Assembly: GCF_013340285.1 (NCBI RefSeq)
Contig: NZ_BLVO01000005.1
Location: 1-64,000, forward strand
Origin: Desulfovibrio subterraneus
GTDB lineage: Bacteria > Desulfobacterota > Desulfovibrionia > Desulfovibrionales > Desulfovibrionaceae
Direction: 5' to 3'
DNA length: 64,000 nt
The position numbers were made by a program, and so were the translations under genes. Of this stretch, positions 16,645 through 25,836 are shown one piece after another (positions within the stretch are counted from its first letter, which is position 1; each line of letters opens with the position of its first letter). The notes beneath the pieces are model-generated. The model was not told the DNA's origin. It searched no databases and saw only the letters and a program-made list of their open reading frames with translations.

Positions 16645-17748
16645 TCATTGGCTGTCGGCAACCGGTTGGCCCGGTCGCAACCGTTCGTTGCCCTTTACCA
16701 CCACCGGCATACCGGCCGAAAGGCCGGGGCCGTGCACGGCCACTTCGTTGCCGAGCCAGGCATCAATGGTAACGGGAACAGGTTCGGCCTTGCCATCGCG
16801 CACGGTCCATAACGTTGTCTGCCCCCGCTGACTGATCACGGCATCGCGCGGAACAATGGTTGCTTCAACCTGTGTTCCGGCTGGCAGGCTCACTTTGGCT
16901 TCCATTCCCTGCATGAGGCCGCTTATATTCCCTATGCGCACTTTTACGGGGAATGTTCTTGTGGTGAGATTGCCCTGCGGAATAATGGCGGAAATGGTAC
17001 CCGCGTGCGCGTTGCCGAGAACTGATACGGATACGTTCTGCCCCTTGCTCAGGAAGGGAAGCACTACCTGCGGCACTTCGACAACCGCTTCGACCACATC
17101 GTTGCGGGCAAGTGTGGCAATGACCGTGCCCGGAGAAACCCATTCCCCGCGGCTTGCGTGTTTTTTCAGCACGACACCCGCAAAGGGAGCCCTTATGTGG
17201 CTCTTGGCAATTTCCAGTTTCAGGCGTTCGGCTTCCGCCTTGAACGAAAGCGCTTTCTGCTGCAGGGCCTTCATGGTCAGGCGGGCTTCGTCAAACTCTT
17301 TTTCCGAAACGGATTTGGAGGAATAGAGCGTGTTCATGCGCCCGAACTCGAGTCTGGCACTCTCTAAATCTGCAAGCGCCTGCGCATGCTGTGCCTTTGC
17401 GGCTTCCAGATCTTTAGAGAGCAGCGCGTTGTCCAGTTCCACCATAATGTGGTCTGCGGCAAGGATGTCGCCTTCTTCAAAAAAGGCGGCGCTTACTCTT
17501 CCCTGCACTTCCGCAGCCACATCCGAAACCTCGGGAAATTCAATGGAACCTATGAACTCGTTCTGCAAGGTCACATTGCCGGTGCGGGCCTTTGCGGTGA
17601 CAACGGGAACCGCAGGCTGCTGCTGCACGCCCTGTTTGTCTTCAGCCTGTGCAGCCTGTGCCGCTACCCGCATGGGAACGGCCATGGCCGTGAGCCAAAG
17701 GATGATGAGAATACAATGAAGAATTCCGTGAGGACGGGATGTGAACAT
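16645..17748 (-). CDS. RND/HlyD-type efflux periplasmic adaptor subunit
   Basis: 367 residues from the ATG at 17748 (SD ggaga, 6-7 nt upstream; a longer in-frame extension is rejected). An N-terminal signal/membrane segment (ILHCILIILWLTAMAVPM) is followed by the split biotinyl-lipoyl domain (VSDVAAEVQGRVSAAFFEEGD and SHIRAPFAGVVLKKHASRGEWV), with a helical hairpin between (~125-200). Beta-barrel and membrane-proximal domains follow (EAVVEVPQVVLPFL, LSAGMPVVVKGNERL). Adaptors of this type bridge an inner-membrane RND or ABC pump to TolC. A TolC-family gene starts divergently at 18105, but no pump gene is present within the window. Confidence 0.88.
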   Translation of the reverse strand: MFTSRPHGILHCILIILWLTAMAVPMRVAAQAAQAEDKQGVQQQPAVPVVTAKARTGNVTLQNEFIGSIEFPEVSDVAAEVQGRVSAAFFEEGDILAADHIMVELDNALLSKDLEAAKAQHAQALADLESARLEFGRMNTLYSSKSVSEKEFDEARLTMKALQQKALSFKAEAERLKLEIAKSHIRAPFAGVVLKKHASRGEWVSPGTVIATLARNDVVEAVVEVPQVVLPFLSKGQNVSVSVLGNAHAGTISAIIPQGNLTTRTFPVKVRIGNISGLMQGMEAKVSLPAGTQVEATIVPRDAVISQRGQTTLWTVRDGKAEPVPVTIDAWLGNEVAVHGPGLSAGMPVVVKGNERLRPGQPVADSQ

Positions 17749-17881
17749 TATAAGTCTCCGGAGCCTGCCGTGGTGGCGTTGGTGCTGTATTGCGCCTGAT
17801 ATCCGCATGGCAGATCTTCTTGTACCGCAAATCAGGAAAGAACGAAACAGGGATGACGCGATGATTGATGCAGCCTGGGGA

Positions 17882-17899
17882 TTACGTAAAAAAACGTAA
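17882..17899. promoter_or_regulatory. Candidate operator: 6-bp inverted repeat in the divergent efflux promoter region
   Basis: TTACGT-AAAAAA-ACGTAA, a perfect palindrome lying in the 356-bp gap between the divergent adaptor (start 17748) and TolC (start 18105) genes. It could be a repressor or activator site for both. The rest of the gap shows only an open frame running into the TolC gene without an SD. No regulator gene is adjacent, so this is inference from position and symmetry alone. Confidence 0.3.
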
Positions 17900-18104
17900 A
17901 CGCTCATTCCCATACCTTGATAGCAGGTGGAAAAGGAGGTACAGAGGTAAAGATTATATATTGATCAGGCTTGTTTCGGTAGAGGGCATCATGTTTTCGG
18001 TTTTTTTCCTGAGAAGGGCATGTGCAAGCAGCATGTGTATTCTTTTTTCAGGCATGCCGGTTCATGCCAGCACCCTTTGCCTGTTTTCCATAAGGAGTGA
18101 TTTC

Positions 18105-19433
18105 ATGCGCATTCGCAAACAGTCCGTTCTGCTCTCTTTTCTGCTCGTCAGTCTGCTGGCTTTTTCCGCCCATGCTGAGGAAATGACGTTTGACCTTGAA
18201 GCTACTGTAAACAAGGCCCTCAAGGACAACCCCAGCATTGAGGCATCCCGCGCATCCGCTCTTGGAGCCGAGGAAGGTCGCAAGGCCGCCCGTGGCGCGT
18301 TCGGTCCCAAGCTGACCGCCTCGTACGGGTATACCTACAAAGACCATAAGAAGAATTATCGTGATGCTCCTATCTACGATGATGATTACTACTCTCTTGG
18401 CGCAAATGTAAGCCAGCCCCTCTTTACTGGCTTCAACATCCTGTCCACCTATCAGAAGGCTGAACTGTCCAAGGAAAGTGCAGAGCTTGCCAAGGACCAG
18501 ACCGAGCTTTCGCTTATTCTCAATGTACAGGAAAATTTCATCAACCTGCTCATCGCCCGCGAGAACGTGCGCAGCGCGCAGGCCACTCTTGAACGTCTTG
18601 CTTCGCAGCTCAAGGTGACGCAGGCGTACTACGACGTGGGTCTGCAGCCCCGCATTGACGTGCTCCGCGCCGAAGTGCAGCTTTCCGATGCTGAAAATTC
18701 CCTGCTGCAGGCAGAGAACGCCCGCGAAATTCAGCGCACCCGCCTGAACACGCTGCTCAATCTGCCGCTGGATGCCGACGTGAAGTACATGGGTGAACTT
18801 GTCTACACGCCGATACCCATGGACCTGGAAGCAAGCCTGAATTTTGCCGCCAAGGAACGCCCCGACCTGCTCATCGCCCGCAAGGCCATCGACATTGCCA
18901 TGAAGGATCTGAAGATCACCGAAAGTGACTTCTATCCCCAGCTGGCTGCCTCGTTCGACTGGTCCAGAATGGGCGATCATCCGCAGGTGGACGGCAGCGA
19001 CTTTGCCCGTACCGAATTCAGCGAATGGGAAGCCAAGGCCACCATGTCGTGGGAACTGTTCTCCTGGGGTACCACATACTATGCCGCACAGCGCGACAAG
19101 CAGACCATTGCCAAGCTGAAGGCCGAAGAAGCCAGCACCTGGCAGGAAGCCCTGTACGAAATCAAGTCCCGTCACCTGAGCATTGCAGAAGCTGCAAAGC
19201 GTATCAAGGTGGCCCAGAAGACTGTTGATTCCGCACAGGAAGCATACCGTATGGCCCTTGCACGTTATCAGGCACAGGTTGGCACCAACAACGACGTACT
19301 TGATGCGCAGGCTGACCTTTCCTCTGCCGAAGCTTCCTACACCAAGGCACAGGGCGACTACATGATCGCCATTGCCCGTCTGTATAACGCCATCGGCGAA
19401 AAGAATCCCGGCCTTAGCACCACAGGCAACTAG
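18105..19433 (+). CDS. TolC-family outer membrane efflux protein
   Basis: 442 residues; the ATG at 18105 follows aaggag. Signal peptide: VLLSFLLVSLLAFSAHA, cleaved before EEMTFD. Two OEP repeats are visible, with long amphipathic helices rich in coiled-coil heptads: FDLEATVNKALKDNPSIEASR, ARENVRSAQATLERLASQL, and in the second half AAKRIKVAQKTVDSAQEAYR and QAQVGTNNDVLDAQADLSSA. The GxxxxxDVLxAxxxLxxA pattern is the TolC-family fingerprint. It probably pairs with the divergently encoded adaptor to export small molecules or proteins. It differs clearly from the TolC relative at 4211, which has the type I secretion flavour. Confidence 0.9.
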   Translation: MRIRKQSVLLSFLLVSLLAFSAHAEEMTFDLEATVNKALKDNPSIEASRASALGAEEGRKAARGAFGPKLTASYGYTYKDHKKNYRDAPIYDDDYYSLGANVSQPLFTGFNILSTYQKAELSKESAELAKDQTELSLILNVQENFINLLIARENVRSAQATLERLASQLKVTQAYYDVGLQPRIDVLRAEVQLSDAENSLLQAENAREIQRTRLNTLLNLPLDADVKYMGELVYTPIPMDLEASLNFAAKERPDLLIARKAIDIAMKDLKITESDFYPQLAASFDWSRMGDHPQVDGSDFARTEFSEWEAKATMSWELFSWGTTYYAAQRDKQTIAKLKAEEASTWQEALYEIKSRHLSIAEAAKRIKVAQKTVDSAQEAYRMALARYQAQVGTNNDVLDAQADLSSAEASYTKAQGDYMIAIARLYNAIGEKNPGLSTTGN

Positions 19434-19460
19434 CCTGTCCGGTAAGGGATGGAAAAATCA

Positions 19461-19493
19461 GGCCGGAGTGCATATGCGCTCCGGCCTTTTTTC
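19461..19493 (+). terminator. Bidirectional terminator between TolC gene and dgt
   Basis: ggccggag / ctccggcc stem followed by tttttt on the plus strand. The minus-strand side reads tgattttt, so it can also end dgt. Confidence 0.88.
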
Positions 19494-19528
19494 GTGGGCT
19501 GATACCCGTAATGATGCGAAAGAGAAAC

Positions 19529-20908
19529 CTACCCCTTCGCCAGTGTCACGCCGGATAGCTTCTTGTACATGGTAACGGCCGAGGTATCTGTCATGCCGGA
19601 AACGAAGTCTGTCACTTCCAGCATTTTCTCGTACAGGCTTTCTTCTGCCGCGTGTCTGCTTTCAGGCAGCAGCTTGAGCAGGGTTCTGTCTCTGGCTGTT
19701 GCCTTGCCCGTGTGCTGTCTGAAGACGGCCCCCCCGAAAGACGAGAGCAGGGTGTCCATCACTTCAAAACCGGCGGCTTCTATCTCCACCACCTGCGGGT
19801 CCTGATATACCTTGTCGAAATTGACTGTACCCAGCGTGGCGAAGGGGGCCGCAAGTGCCATGTGGCGGGTGAGGCCCTTGTCCAGATGCGTTCCGGCGAG
19901 CAGTGCGGCTTCGTGTTGCATGAAGCAGTCCACGGCACTGTGCACCAGCCCGCCTATGGCCAGAGCGCGCAGGAATTCAACCTTCTCCGTCAGGTGGCGC
20001 ATGGGGTCGAGATGCTCCTTCCACCAGCTGTTCTCGGCCCATATGAAGGGAGTTAGCAGGTTGTAGACATCGTCGTAGGAGACGCGTTTGCGCCTGAAAC
20101 CATCTTCAAGGTCGGCAATGGAATAGCTTATGTCGTCGGCCGCTTCCACAAGATAGGCAAGCGGGTGGCGCGCCCATGAAGCAAAGGGCAGGTGCGCGTG
20201 AGGCACAAGCCCCAGCGGACCGGCAATGTGAGCGAACATGTCCCGCTCTGCGGCGAACAGGCCGAATTTCTTGTATATCCTCTCTGCGCCGGTCATGCAG
20301 GCGGCTTCGCACGGGTATTTCATGAAGGCCCCCTGCGTGGCGCAGGTAAGGCGCATGCCAAAGGCCCTGTCAGGGTACTGCAGGCGGCTTAGTATGCGAA
20401 ATCCCTGTGCATTTCCTTCAAAATGCAGAAAGTCCGCAGCTTCGTTTTCCGTTAAGGCGCCGATAACTTCCTGTCCTTCCGGGGTGCTTGCAAACCACTG
20501 GCGAATGGCGTCTTCGCCGCTGTGCCCGAACGGGGGATTGCCAATGTCGTGCGCCAGAGCTGCCGTGGCGACAATGGCACCGAAGTCGTCTTCAGAGAAG
20601 GATAGGGGATTGTCTTCTCCGCATTCGCCCGCCAGTTCCGGGTGGGCGGCAATGATGCGGCGTCCGGCGAGGTTGCCGAGTGTGCGGCCGATGTTGGACG
20701 CTTCCAAGCTATGGGTAAGGCGTGTGCGCACGTAGTCGGTTTCTGCCAGCGGAAACACCTGCGTCTTGTCCTGCAGGCGGCGGAAGGCGGAAGAAAAGAT
20801 GATGCGGTCGTGGTCGGTGTTGAAATCCGTACGGCCTTCCTTGGGGCGCTGGCTGCTCTGGCCCGGGCGGGTTGTGGAAAGAAGGCGGGGCCATTCCATG
20901 CTGGTCAT
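19529..20908 (-). CDS. dgt: dGTP triphosphohydrolase (dGTPase), HD superfamily
   Basis: 459 residues; ATG at 20908 with aagga 6-7 nt upstream. HD-domain metal ligands are visible in RTRLTHSLEAS (His) and ALAHDIGNPPFGHSGED (His-Asp), with a later aspartate in VEAADDISYSIADLEDG. An N-terminal RTDFNTDHDRIIFSSAFRRLQDKTQV stretch typical of dGTPases precedes them. The enzyme converts dNTPs, classically dGTP, to the nucleoside and triphosphate, influencing nucleotide pools and, in some bacteria, phage resistance. Length and motifs fit full-length dNTPases. Monocistronic, divergent from the glycosyltransferase gene. Confidence 0.92.
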   Translation of the reverse strand: MTSMEWPRLLSTTRPGQSSQRPKEGRTDFNTDHDRIIFSSAFRRLQDKTQVFPLAETDYVRTRLTHSLEASNIGRTLGNLAGRRIIAAHPELAGECGEDNPLSFSEDDFGAIVATAALAHDIGNPPFGHSGEDAIRQWFASTPEGQEVIGALTENEAADFLHFEGNAQGFRILSRLQYPDRAFGMRLTCATQGAFMKYPCEAACMTGAERIYKKFGLFAAERDMFAHIAGPLGLVPHAHLPFASWARHPLAYLVEAADDISYSIADLEDGFRRKRVSYDDVYNLLTPFIWAENSWWKEHLDPMRHLTEKVEFLRALAIGGLVHSAVDCFMQHEAALLAGTHLDKGLTRHMALAAPFATLGTVNFDKVYQDPQVVEIEAAGFEVMDTLLSSFGGAVFRQHTGKATARDRTLLKLLPESRHAAEESLYEKMLEVTDFVSGMTDTSAVTMYKKLSGVTLAKG

Positions 20909-21065
20909 GACGAATCCTTGCTGGTGTTATGGAAAAGCGCGTTGTCGCGAATAGTGCGGTTTGCGTCCAGCGGGTTTTCCTGTACACAGACCGGAGAACC
21001 CGTATCATGAGCATCCGCACGATGGCTGAGCGCTATCAGCATGTTGCATACTTCAGGAGAGACGC

Positions 21066-22817
21066 ATGTTGCAACAGTATTGGCAAGGCTTGCCCTCCGT
21101 TTTCAGAAGCCGCTTGCTGCACGGCAGCGCTGGATCGTTCCAGCGCATGCGGCTTGCCTCCCTTGCGCTTGCCGAGGCTGTTCCTTCCACGGCTTCTCCT
21201 GAAGCTGGTGCGGCAGGCAGGCAGGGCATCAATCCCGTCATGCTGGCAACGGGGCGCGAGCTGCTTCTGGCTGCGCTGGAAGATGATCCCCTGAAAGGCG
21301 ACCTTGCACGGCAGGTGCTGGGTGTGGACAGGCAGGCCCCGTGGCTCGACTCCGCCACGCGCACTGCCCTGCTGGAGCTGGCAGCCGCTTTTGCGCGACC
21401 TGACAATCTGCGATATTTTCAGCGTCTCGCGCAGCAGGGCGAGTACGCCAAGATCATGTCCTATCTCGACGGTGAGCGGGCCAAGGCGCCGGAGAATGCA
21501 TACTGGCTGCAGCAGGTGTTGGCCGTAGGCGAACTGGCCGGAGAGCCCGCATGGGCGCTTGAGCATGTGCGCCGTCATTGGCCTGCATCGCTGGCGCAGG
21601 GCAATCTGCTCGCCGTTGCCGCAGAGGCGCATCTTCTTGCCGTTATGGGGCGTCATGACGAGGCGCTGGAACGCTCGGCAGGGCATGATGCTGTCGCTCC
21701 GGGGCGTTTTCTGCTCGCGGCTGAACGCAGGGCGCATAGCCTGTGCATGAGCGGGCGTGCTGCCGAGGCACAGCAGCTCTGGGGCCGGATTCTGGCTGTC
21801 CGCCCGTGGCATGTGAACCTGCTGTGCCGACTGCATGATTCCCTCAAGGGATATGCCAAGCTGGGCGGTTCTGCCAGCCTGGCCGATTCTGACAGACAAC
21901 ATATATTGCATGGCCGCACCGCCGCGCTGCTGTATTCGTGGAACAAGGCCGATGATCTGAATAACGCGCTGCAAAGCCTTGCCCCATCCGCTGACGGACT
22001 TTGCACGATACTGGCCCTGAATAACGGTAGCACGGACGGTACCGGCGCGGTTATTGACGCATGGGCTGACCGTCTTGGCGGGCGCATGCAGGCCGTTCAC
22101 CTGCCCGTGAACATAGGCGCACCCGCCGCGCGCAACTGGCTGAAGAACATGCCGGAACTTGAAACTGCCGAATACGTCGCCTATCTGGACGACGACGCCA
22201 TTCTGCCGCCGGACTGGCTCGCGCACATGGCGCGCGCCGTGGACGTGTGCCCCGAAGCATCTGTCTGGGGCGGCAAGATCATCGACCGTGCAGCCCCGCA
22301 CATCATCCAGTCCGCAGACCTGCATCTGGTCATGGCCGGGGGCAGTGACGATGAAATCAATGCCGAGTTCCGGCCCACACGCGCCCATGCCGTTCCTTTC
22401 AATGTTTCCGATATTCATGCGCAGGTGGCGGACTGCGGCGGGTTCGACTACATCCGCCCGTGCATTTCCGTCACCGGCTGCTGTCACCTGTTTCGCAGGG
22501 CGGACCTCATGACCTGCGGTGACTTTTCGCTATCTCTTTCCCCCTCCCAGTACGACGATCTGGAACACGATCTGCGCATGGCTTCAAAGGGCATGCACTG
22601 CGCGTATACGGGCTTTTTGCCGGTGGGGCATATGAAGCGCACAGGCAAGGCCGTGCGCATGTCTGCTGCGCAGTTCGGCAACGGGCTGGGCAACAAGTTC
22701 AAGCTGCACGCCATGTATCCCCGCGAGGAGATAGAGCGGCTTATGGATTTTGAGACGACTCTGCTGGAACAGGATTTGCTTCGTAAAGCCGCATTGCTGG
22801 ATACATTTGCCGCATAA
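21066..22817 (+). CDS. Family 2 glycosyltransferase with N-terminal helical/TPR-like region
   Basis: 583 residues; ATG at 21066 preceded by aggag. Residues ~1-275 are Ala/Leu-rich helices resembling degenerate TPRs (LLAVAAEAHLLAVMGRHDEALERS, AHSLCMSGRAAEAQQLWGRIL). The catalytic GT-A domain starts near 280: LLYSWNKADDLNNALQSL, then LALNNGSTDGTGAVIDAW, and the acidic YLDDDAILPPDWL motif (~373) that would hold the metal and nucleotide sugar. No membrane segment is seen, so it is probably cytoplasmic or peripheral. The next gene is a UDP-galactopyranose-mutase-like flavoprotein, 160 bp on, suggesting a joint surface-glycan or glycoprotein role. Donor and acceptor unknown. Confidence 0.82.
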   Translation: MLQQYWQGLPSVFRSRLLHGSAGSFQRMRLASLALAEAVPSTASPEAGAAGRQGINPVMLATGRELLLAALEDDPLKGDLARQVLGVDRQAPWLDSATRTALLELAAAFARPDNLRYFQRLAQQGEYAKIMSYLDGERAKAPENAYWLQQVLAVGELAGEPAWALEHVRRHWPASLAQGNLLAVAAEAHLLAVMGRHDEALERSAGHDAVAPGRFLLAAERRAHSLCMSGRAAEAQQLWGRILAVRPWHVNLLCRLHDSLKGYAKLGGSASLADSDRQHILHGRTAALLYSWNKADDLNNALQSLAPSADGLCTILALNNGSTDGTGAVIDAWADRLGGRMQAVHLPVNIGAPAARNWLKNMPELETAEYVAYLDDDAILPPDWLAHMARAVDVCPEASVWGGKIIDRAAPHIIQSADLHLVMAGGSDDEINAEFRPTRAHAVPFNVSDIHAQVADCGGFDYIRPCISVTGCCHLFRRADLMTCGDFSLSLSPSQYDDLEHDLRMASKGMHCAYTGFLPVGHMKRTGKAVRMSAAQFGNGLGNKFKLHAMYPREEIERLMDFETTLLEQDLLRKAALLDTFAA

Positions 22818-22977
22818 TGGCCAGAAAACAGCCTGACAAGAGCCTGACAAGAGCCTGGCAACGGGCCAATACAGGACCGATTACGGCGGACAATTCCGCC
22901 GTAGAGCATATTCTTCCATATTTTCATCGTGTTGCAGTACGATGGATGTGTTACGCAGAGACAGGAAAGGAGCACGC

Positions 22978-24330
22978 ATGCATGTCAAATATCTGATCAT
23001 CGGTGCCGGACCTACCGGCCTTGGCGCAGGTCACAGACTGCGGGAGCTGGGCGAAACCAGCATTCTGCTGCTGGAGCGCAACGCCTATACGGGCGGTCTT
23101 GCCACCAGCTTCAAGGATTCCGCAGGCTTTACGTGGGACCTTGGGGGCCACGTGGTGTTTTCGCACTACGGCTATTTTGACAGGCTCATAGAAGACCTGC
23201 TCGGCGATCAGTATCTTGAGCACCAGCGCATAGCTGCCGTGCGCATGTTCGAGCGCTGGGTTCCCTATCCCTTCCAGAACAATCTGCGCTATCTGCCCAA
23301 GGAAGTGCAGTGGGAGATTGTGGAAGCCATGCTGCCCGGTCGCAGACCCGAGGCGCACCCCACCAACTTCCGCGAGTGGATAGAGGTGGTGTTCGGCGCA
23401 GGCATAGCCAAGTATTTCATGGTTCCCTACAACTTCAAGGTGTGGGCAACCCCTGCCGAGAAAATGGCGTATAACTGGATAGGCGAGCGGGTTTCTGTCG
23501 TTGATCTGGAAATGGTGCTGAAGAACCTTGTTCTTGAGCTGGATAACAAGAGCTGGGGGCCGAACAACGTGTTCCGCTTTCCCCTGTTCGGCGGAACGGG
23601 CGATATTTTCAACCGCATGGGTGACAGGCTCAACGATTTTGTGCGGCGGAATACCGACGTTGTGGCCGTTGATCCGGTTGCCAAGTCGGTGCGCACGGCG
23701 GATGGCGAAACCATCACCTATGACAATCTGCTGAACACGGGCCCGCTGGACCTGTTTGTGCTGAACAGCATAAATACGTCCAACGAAACGTTGCGTGCAG
23801 CCGCCGCGAACCTTACGCACAACTCAGTCTATGTGGCGGGTGTGGGCGTGGACGGCATGCGCGATGATCCCACCTGCTGGATGTATTTCCCCGAGAACAA
23901 CTCGCCGTTCTACCGCGTGACCAACTTCCACAACTATTCGCCCAACAACGCGGGCAAGCCCGGTGCATCGCGTGCGCTGATGTGTGAGGTTTCCTATTCC
24001 GAGCACAAGCACGAAGACCTTTCCACCCTCATGGAAACCACCGTGCAGGGGCTGGTGAACACCGCGCTCATGGACGAGAATGACCGCAGGAATATTCTTT
24101 CCACATGGTCCTATCCCCTCGATTACGGGTACCCCGTGCCGACCCTTGAGCGCGATCCTGCGCTGCGTGTGTTGCAGCCGTGGCTGGAGTCCTGCCAGAT
24201 ATACTCCCGCGGCCGTTTCGGTGGCTGGCAGTATGAGGCCGCCAATATGGACCACTCCGTCATGCAGGGCGTGGAATGGGCAGAGCGCATGGTGCAGGGC
24301 AAGGCTGAAACCACGTATGTGGTGAAGTAG
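22978..24330 (+). CDS. FAD-dependent amine oxidase / UDP-galactopyranose mutase-like protein
   Basis: 450 residues; the ATG at 22978 follows aaggag at a good distance, so a start 12 codons upstream is rejected. N-terminal dinucleotide-binding motif IIGAGPTGLGAGHRLRELG, then GGLATSFKDSAGFTWDLGGH, a pattern typical of flavoproteins of the amine oxidase/protoporphyrinogen oxidase/UDP-galactopyranose mutase group. Substrate-domain features (RWVPYPFQNNLRYLP, then GRFGGWQYEAANMDHS near the C-terminus) resemble UGM-like proteins more than haem enzymes. It follows a glycosyltransferase, so a sugar-nucleotide or glycan substrate is the better guess, not proven. It ends at a clear terminator. Confidence 0.75.
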   Translation: MHVKYLIIGAGPTGLGAGHRLRELGETSILLLERNAYTGGLATSFKDSAGFTWDLGGHVVFSHYGYFDRLIEDLLGDQYLEHQRIAAVRMFERWVPYPFQNNLRYLPKEVQWEIVEAMLPGRRPEAHPTNFREWIEVVFGAGIAKYFMVPYNFKVWATPAEKMAYNWIGERVSVVDLEMVLKNLVLELDNKSWGPNNVFRFPLFGGTGDIFNRMGDRLNDFVRRNTDVVAVDPVAKSVRTADGETITYDNLLNTGPLDLFVLNSINTSNETLRAAAANLTHNSVYVAGVGVDGMRDDPTCWMYFPENNSPFYRVTNFHNYSPNNAGKPGASRALMCEVSYSEHKHEDLSTLMETTVQGLVNTALMDENDRRNILSTWSYPLDYGYPVPTLERDPALRVLQPWLESCQIYSRGRFGGWQYEAANMDHSVMQGVEWAERMVQGKAETTYVVK

Positions 24331-24354
24331 AGCGGCTGGCCTGAGAGAATCTTG

Positions 24355-24383
24355 AGGCGGAAGGGGAACCTTCCGCCTTTTTC
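24355..24383 (+). terminator. Rho-independent terminator
   Basis: aggcggaagg-ggaa-ccttccgcct followed by tttt; a 10-bp perfect stem after the flavoprotein gene. Confidence 0.92.
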
Positions 24384-24488
24384 GTGTTGCTCTATGAAAA
24401 ATCATCTGGCCTGTATTGCCTGTTGCACACATACGGCCCTCAATGTACCAAAGGGCATCACACGTATGTTCGAAACGGGGGAAGGGTG

Positions 24489-25145
24489 ATGGATTACCTG
24501 CAATACATACAGTATGTTGCCGTGGCGTGCGGCGTCATGTGCCTGATAGACTGTGCCGGTGCGGTACTCCGTCATCCGTTTGCCGCAGGGCTGCTCCGCA
24601 GGCGGTTTCCCGCTGCGGCAGCACAGCCGGATGCGCAGTATTTCACGGCGCACTGGTTGTTACGCTATGTCTGTTGCGGGCTCGCCGCAGTGACGCTGTG
24701 TCTGGCCGAATGGTATGGCAGCAAACCTCGCGCCGCTGCGGAGCAGGCGGAATGGCCTGTTATTGCCGTGGGGCTGGTGTTCTTTGCAGTGCTGTTCGTC
24801 CTGCTGGCCTTTGCCTCTTACTGGCACGGGGCCGTGCTGGCCGGCGACAAGCTGTATTTTGCGGGCATCGCGCCATGGCAGACCGTTGTTGCCCCTGTTG
24901 GGGAGATTACGGTTGACGGAGGGGAGAACCCTTCCGGCAGGCGGCGGGATATCTTCCGGCTGTACAACGTGTATCGGGGTGAAGATCGGCGTTATTCCTC
25001 CATGCTCCCCGGTCTGGGTATGGCTGTCCGGCTGGTGGCACCCAAGGCGGCTCCGCTGGCTGCCGTGGATTTCGGTCAGGTGGTCGTGGCACATGTGGTG
25101 GAATCCGTGGCCGAGGCTGTGCACGGCAAAAAGGAATCCCGATGA
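24489..25145 (+). CDS. Hypothetical integral membrane protein
   Basis: 218 residues; the ATG at 24489 follows ggggaaggg. Three hydrophobic segments are seen: YVAVACGVMCLIDCAGAVL (~8-27), LLRYVCCGLAAVTLCLAEW (~58-76) and VIAVGLVFFAVLFVLLAFA (~92-110). The C-terminal ~100 residues (from YWHGAVLAGDKLYFAGIAPW) look like a soluble beta-rich domain. I do not recognise a family. The stop overlaps the next gene's start by the ATGA tetranucleotide, so the two are translationally coupled and probably form a functional pair. Confidence 0.7.
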   Translation: MDYLQYIQYVAVACGVMCLIDCAGAVLRHPFAAGLLRRRFPAAAAQPDAQYFTAHWLLRYVCCGLAAVTLCLAEWYGSKPRAAAEQAEWPVIAVGLVFFAVLFVLLAFASYWHGAVLAGDKLYFAGIAPWQTVVAPVGEITVDGGENPSGRRRDIFRLYNVYRGEDRRYSSMLPGLGMAVRLVAPKAAPLAAVDFGQVVVAHVVESVAEAVHGKKESR

Positions 25146-25747
25146 TCCCGATAACGGCTGGCCTTACTGCTGACATTATCGGGCTGATCGCATGGACCCC
25201 GGCACAACTCTGTGTGCTGCTGGGCGTTCTTGATCTCGCGTTGCTCGCATTGGGGCATGACCTGCGCGTGCATTTTTTCTACTGGCGCATGGCGCGGCGC
25301 GGGGTGAATGTTGCCACACCCAAGGATCTGTTCACCGTCCGGCGCTGGAAACAATATGCCTGCCTGCTGCTCTTTCTCTATTTCTATCAGGCTCCTGCGG
25401 GCGGCGTGCAGGAGATACTTGGCGGAAATCCTGAGTTGTTAGGCAGCCCCATGTTTTTCGTGTGCTGCATGTTGGCGTTGTTCTTAGGCATTCTCTATCT
25501 TTCCGGATTCTGGCATTTTATGCTGGTGGAAGCCGAAACCGTGCATCTGCTCACTCTCAATCCGTTCCGCGCACTCTGTGTTCCGCGCAAGGACGTGTAT
25601 ACGGATTCCAAGGATTGGGGCGACCTTGCCGTCAACACGCTCTACATCGGCAACCGGGACAACAGGCACACCGTGTTTCTGGAAAAGCTGCAAGATGCGG
25701 GGTTCGAGAACATGAAGAATACCGAGTTTGTCCAGCCTGAGAAATAA
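25142..25747 (+). CDS. Hypothetical integral membrane protein, coupled to the preceding gene
   Basis: 201 residues starting within ATGA at the end of the previous gene. Hydrophobic stretches: LCVLLGVLDLALLALG (~22-37), YACLLLFLYFYQAP (~72-85) and FFVCCMLALFLGILYLSGF (~105-123). The C-terminus (~125-201) is polar (KDVYTDSKDWGDLAVNTLYIG). It has the same layout as its neighbour: membrane helices, then a C-terminal soluble domain. I do not recognise a family. The AT-rich cassette begins about 90 bp downstream, so this gene marks the left edge of native-looking DNA. Confidence 0.68.
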   Translation: MIPITAGLTADIIGLIAWTPAQLCVLLGVLDLALLALGHDLRVHFFYWRMARRGVNVATPKDLFTVRRWKQYACLLLFLYFYQAPAGGVQEILGGNPELLGSPMFFVCCMLALFLGILYLSGFWHFMLVEAETVHLLTLNPFRALCVPRKDVYTDSKDWGDLAVNTLYIGNRDNRHTVFLEKLQDAGFENMKNTEFVQPEK

Positions 25748-25836
25748 GGTTGACTTTACAGGGTTTTGTATGCGTTTTGGCTGTGGTGGCTGATGGGTTT
25801 ATTTGTTGTCTGAAACAGAGTAATAAAGGATCGTTT

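Noticed and set aside
21036-22487. A ~480-codon minus-strand frame opposite the glycosyltransferase
   Set aside because: No family motifs; the plus strand encodes a convincing GT2 enzyme with an SD.
24489-25747. Membrane-protein pair as part of the AT-rich cassette
   Set aside because: Base composition matches the native background, and the AT-rich change starts about 90 bp after the second gene.
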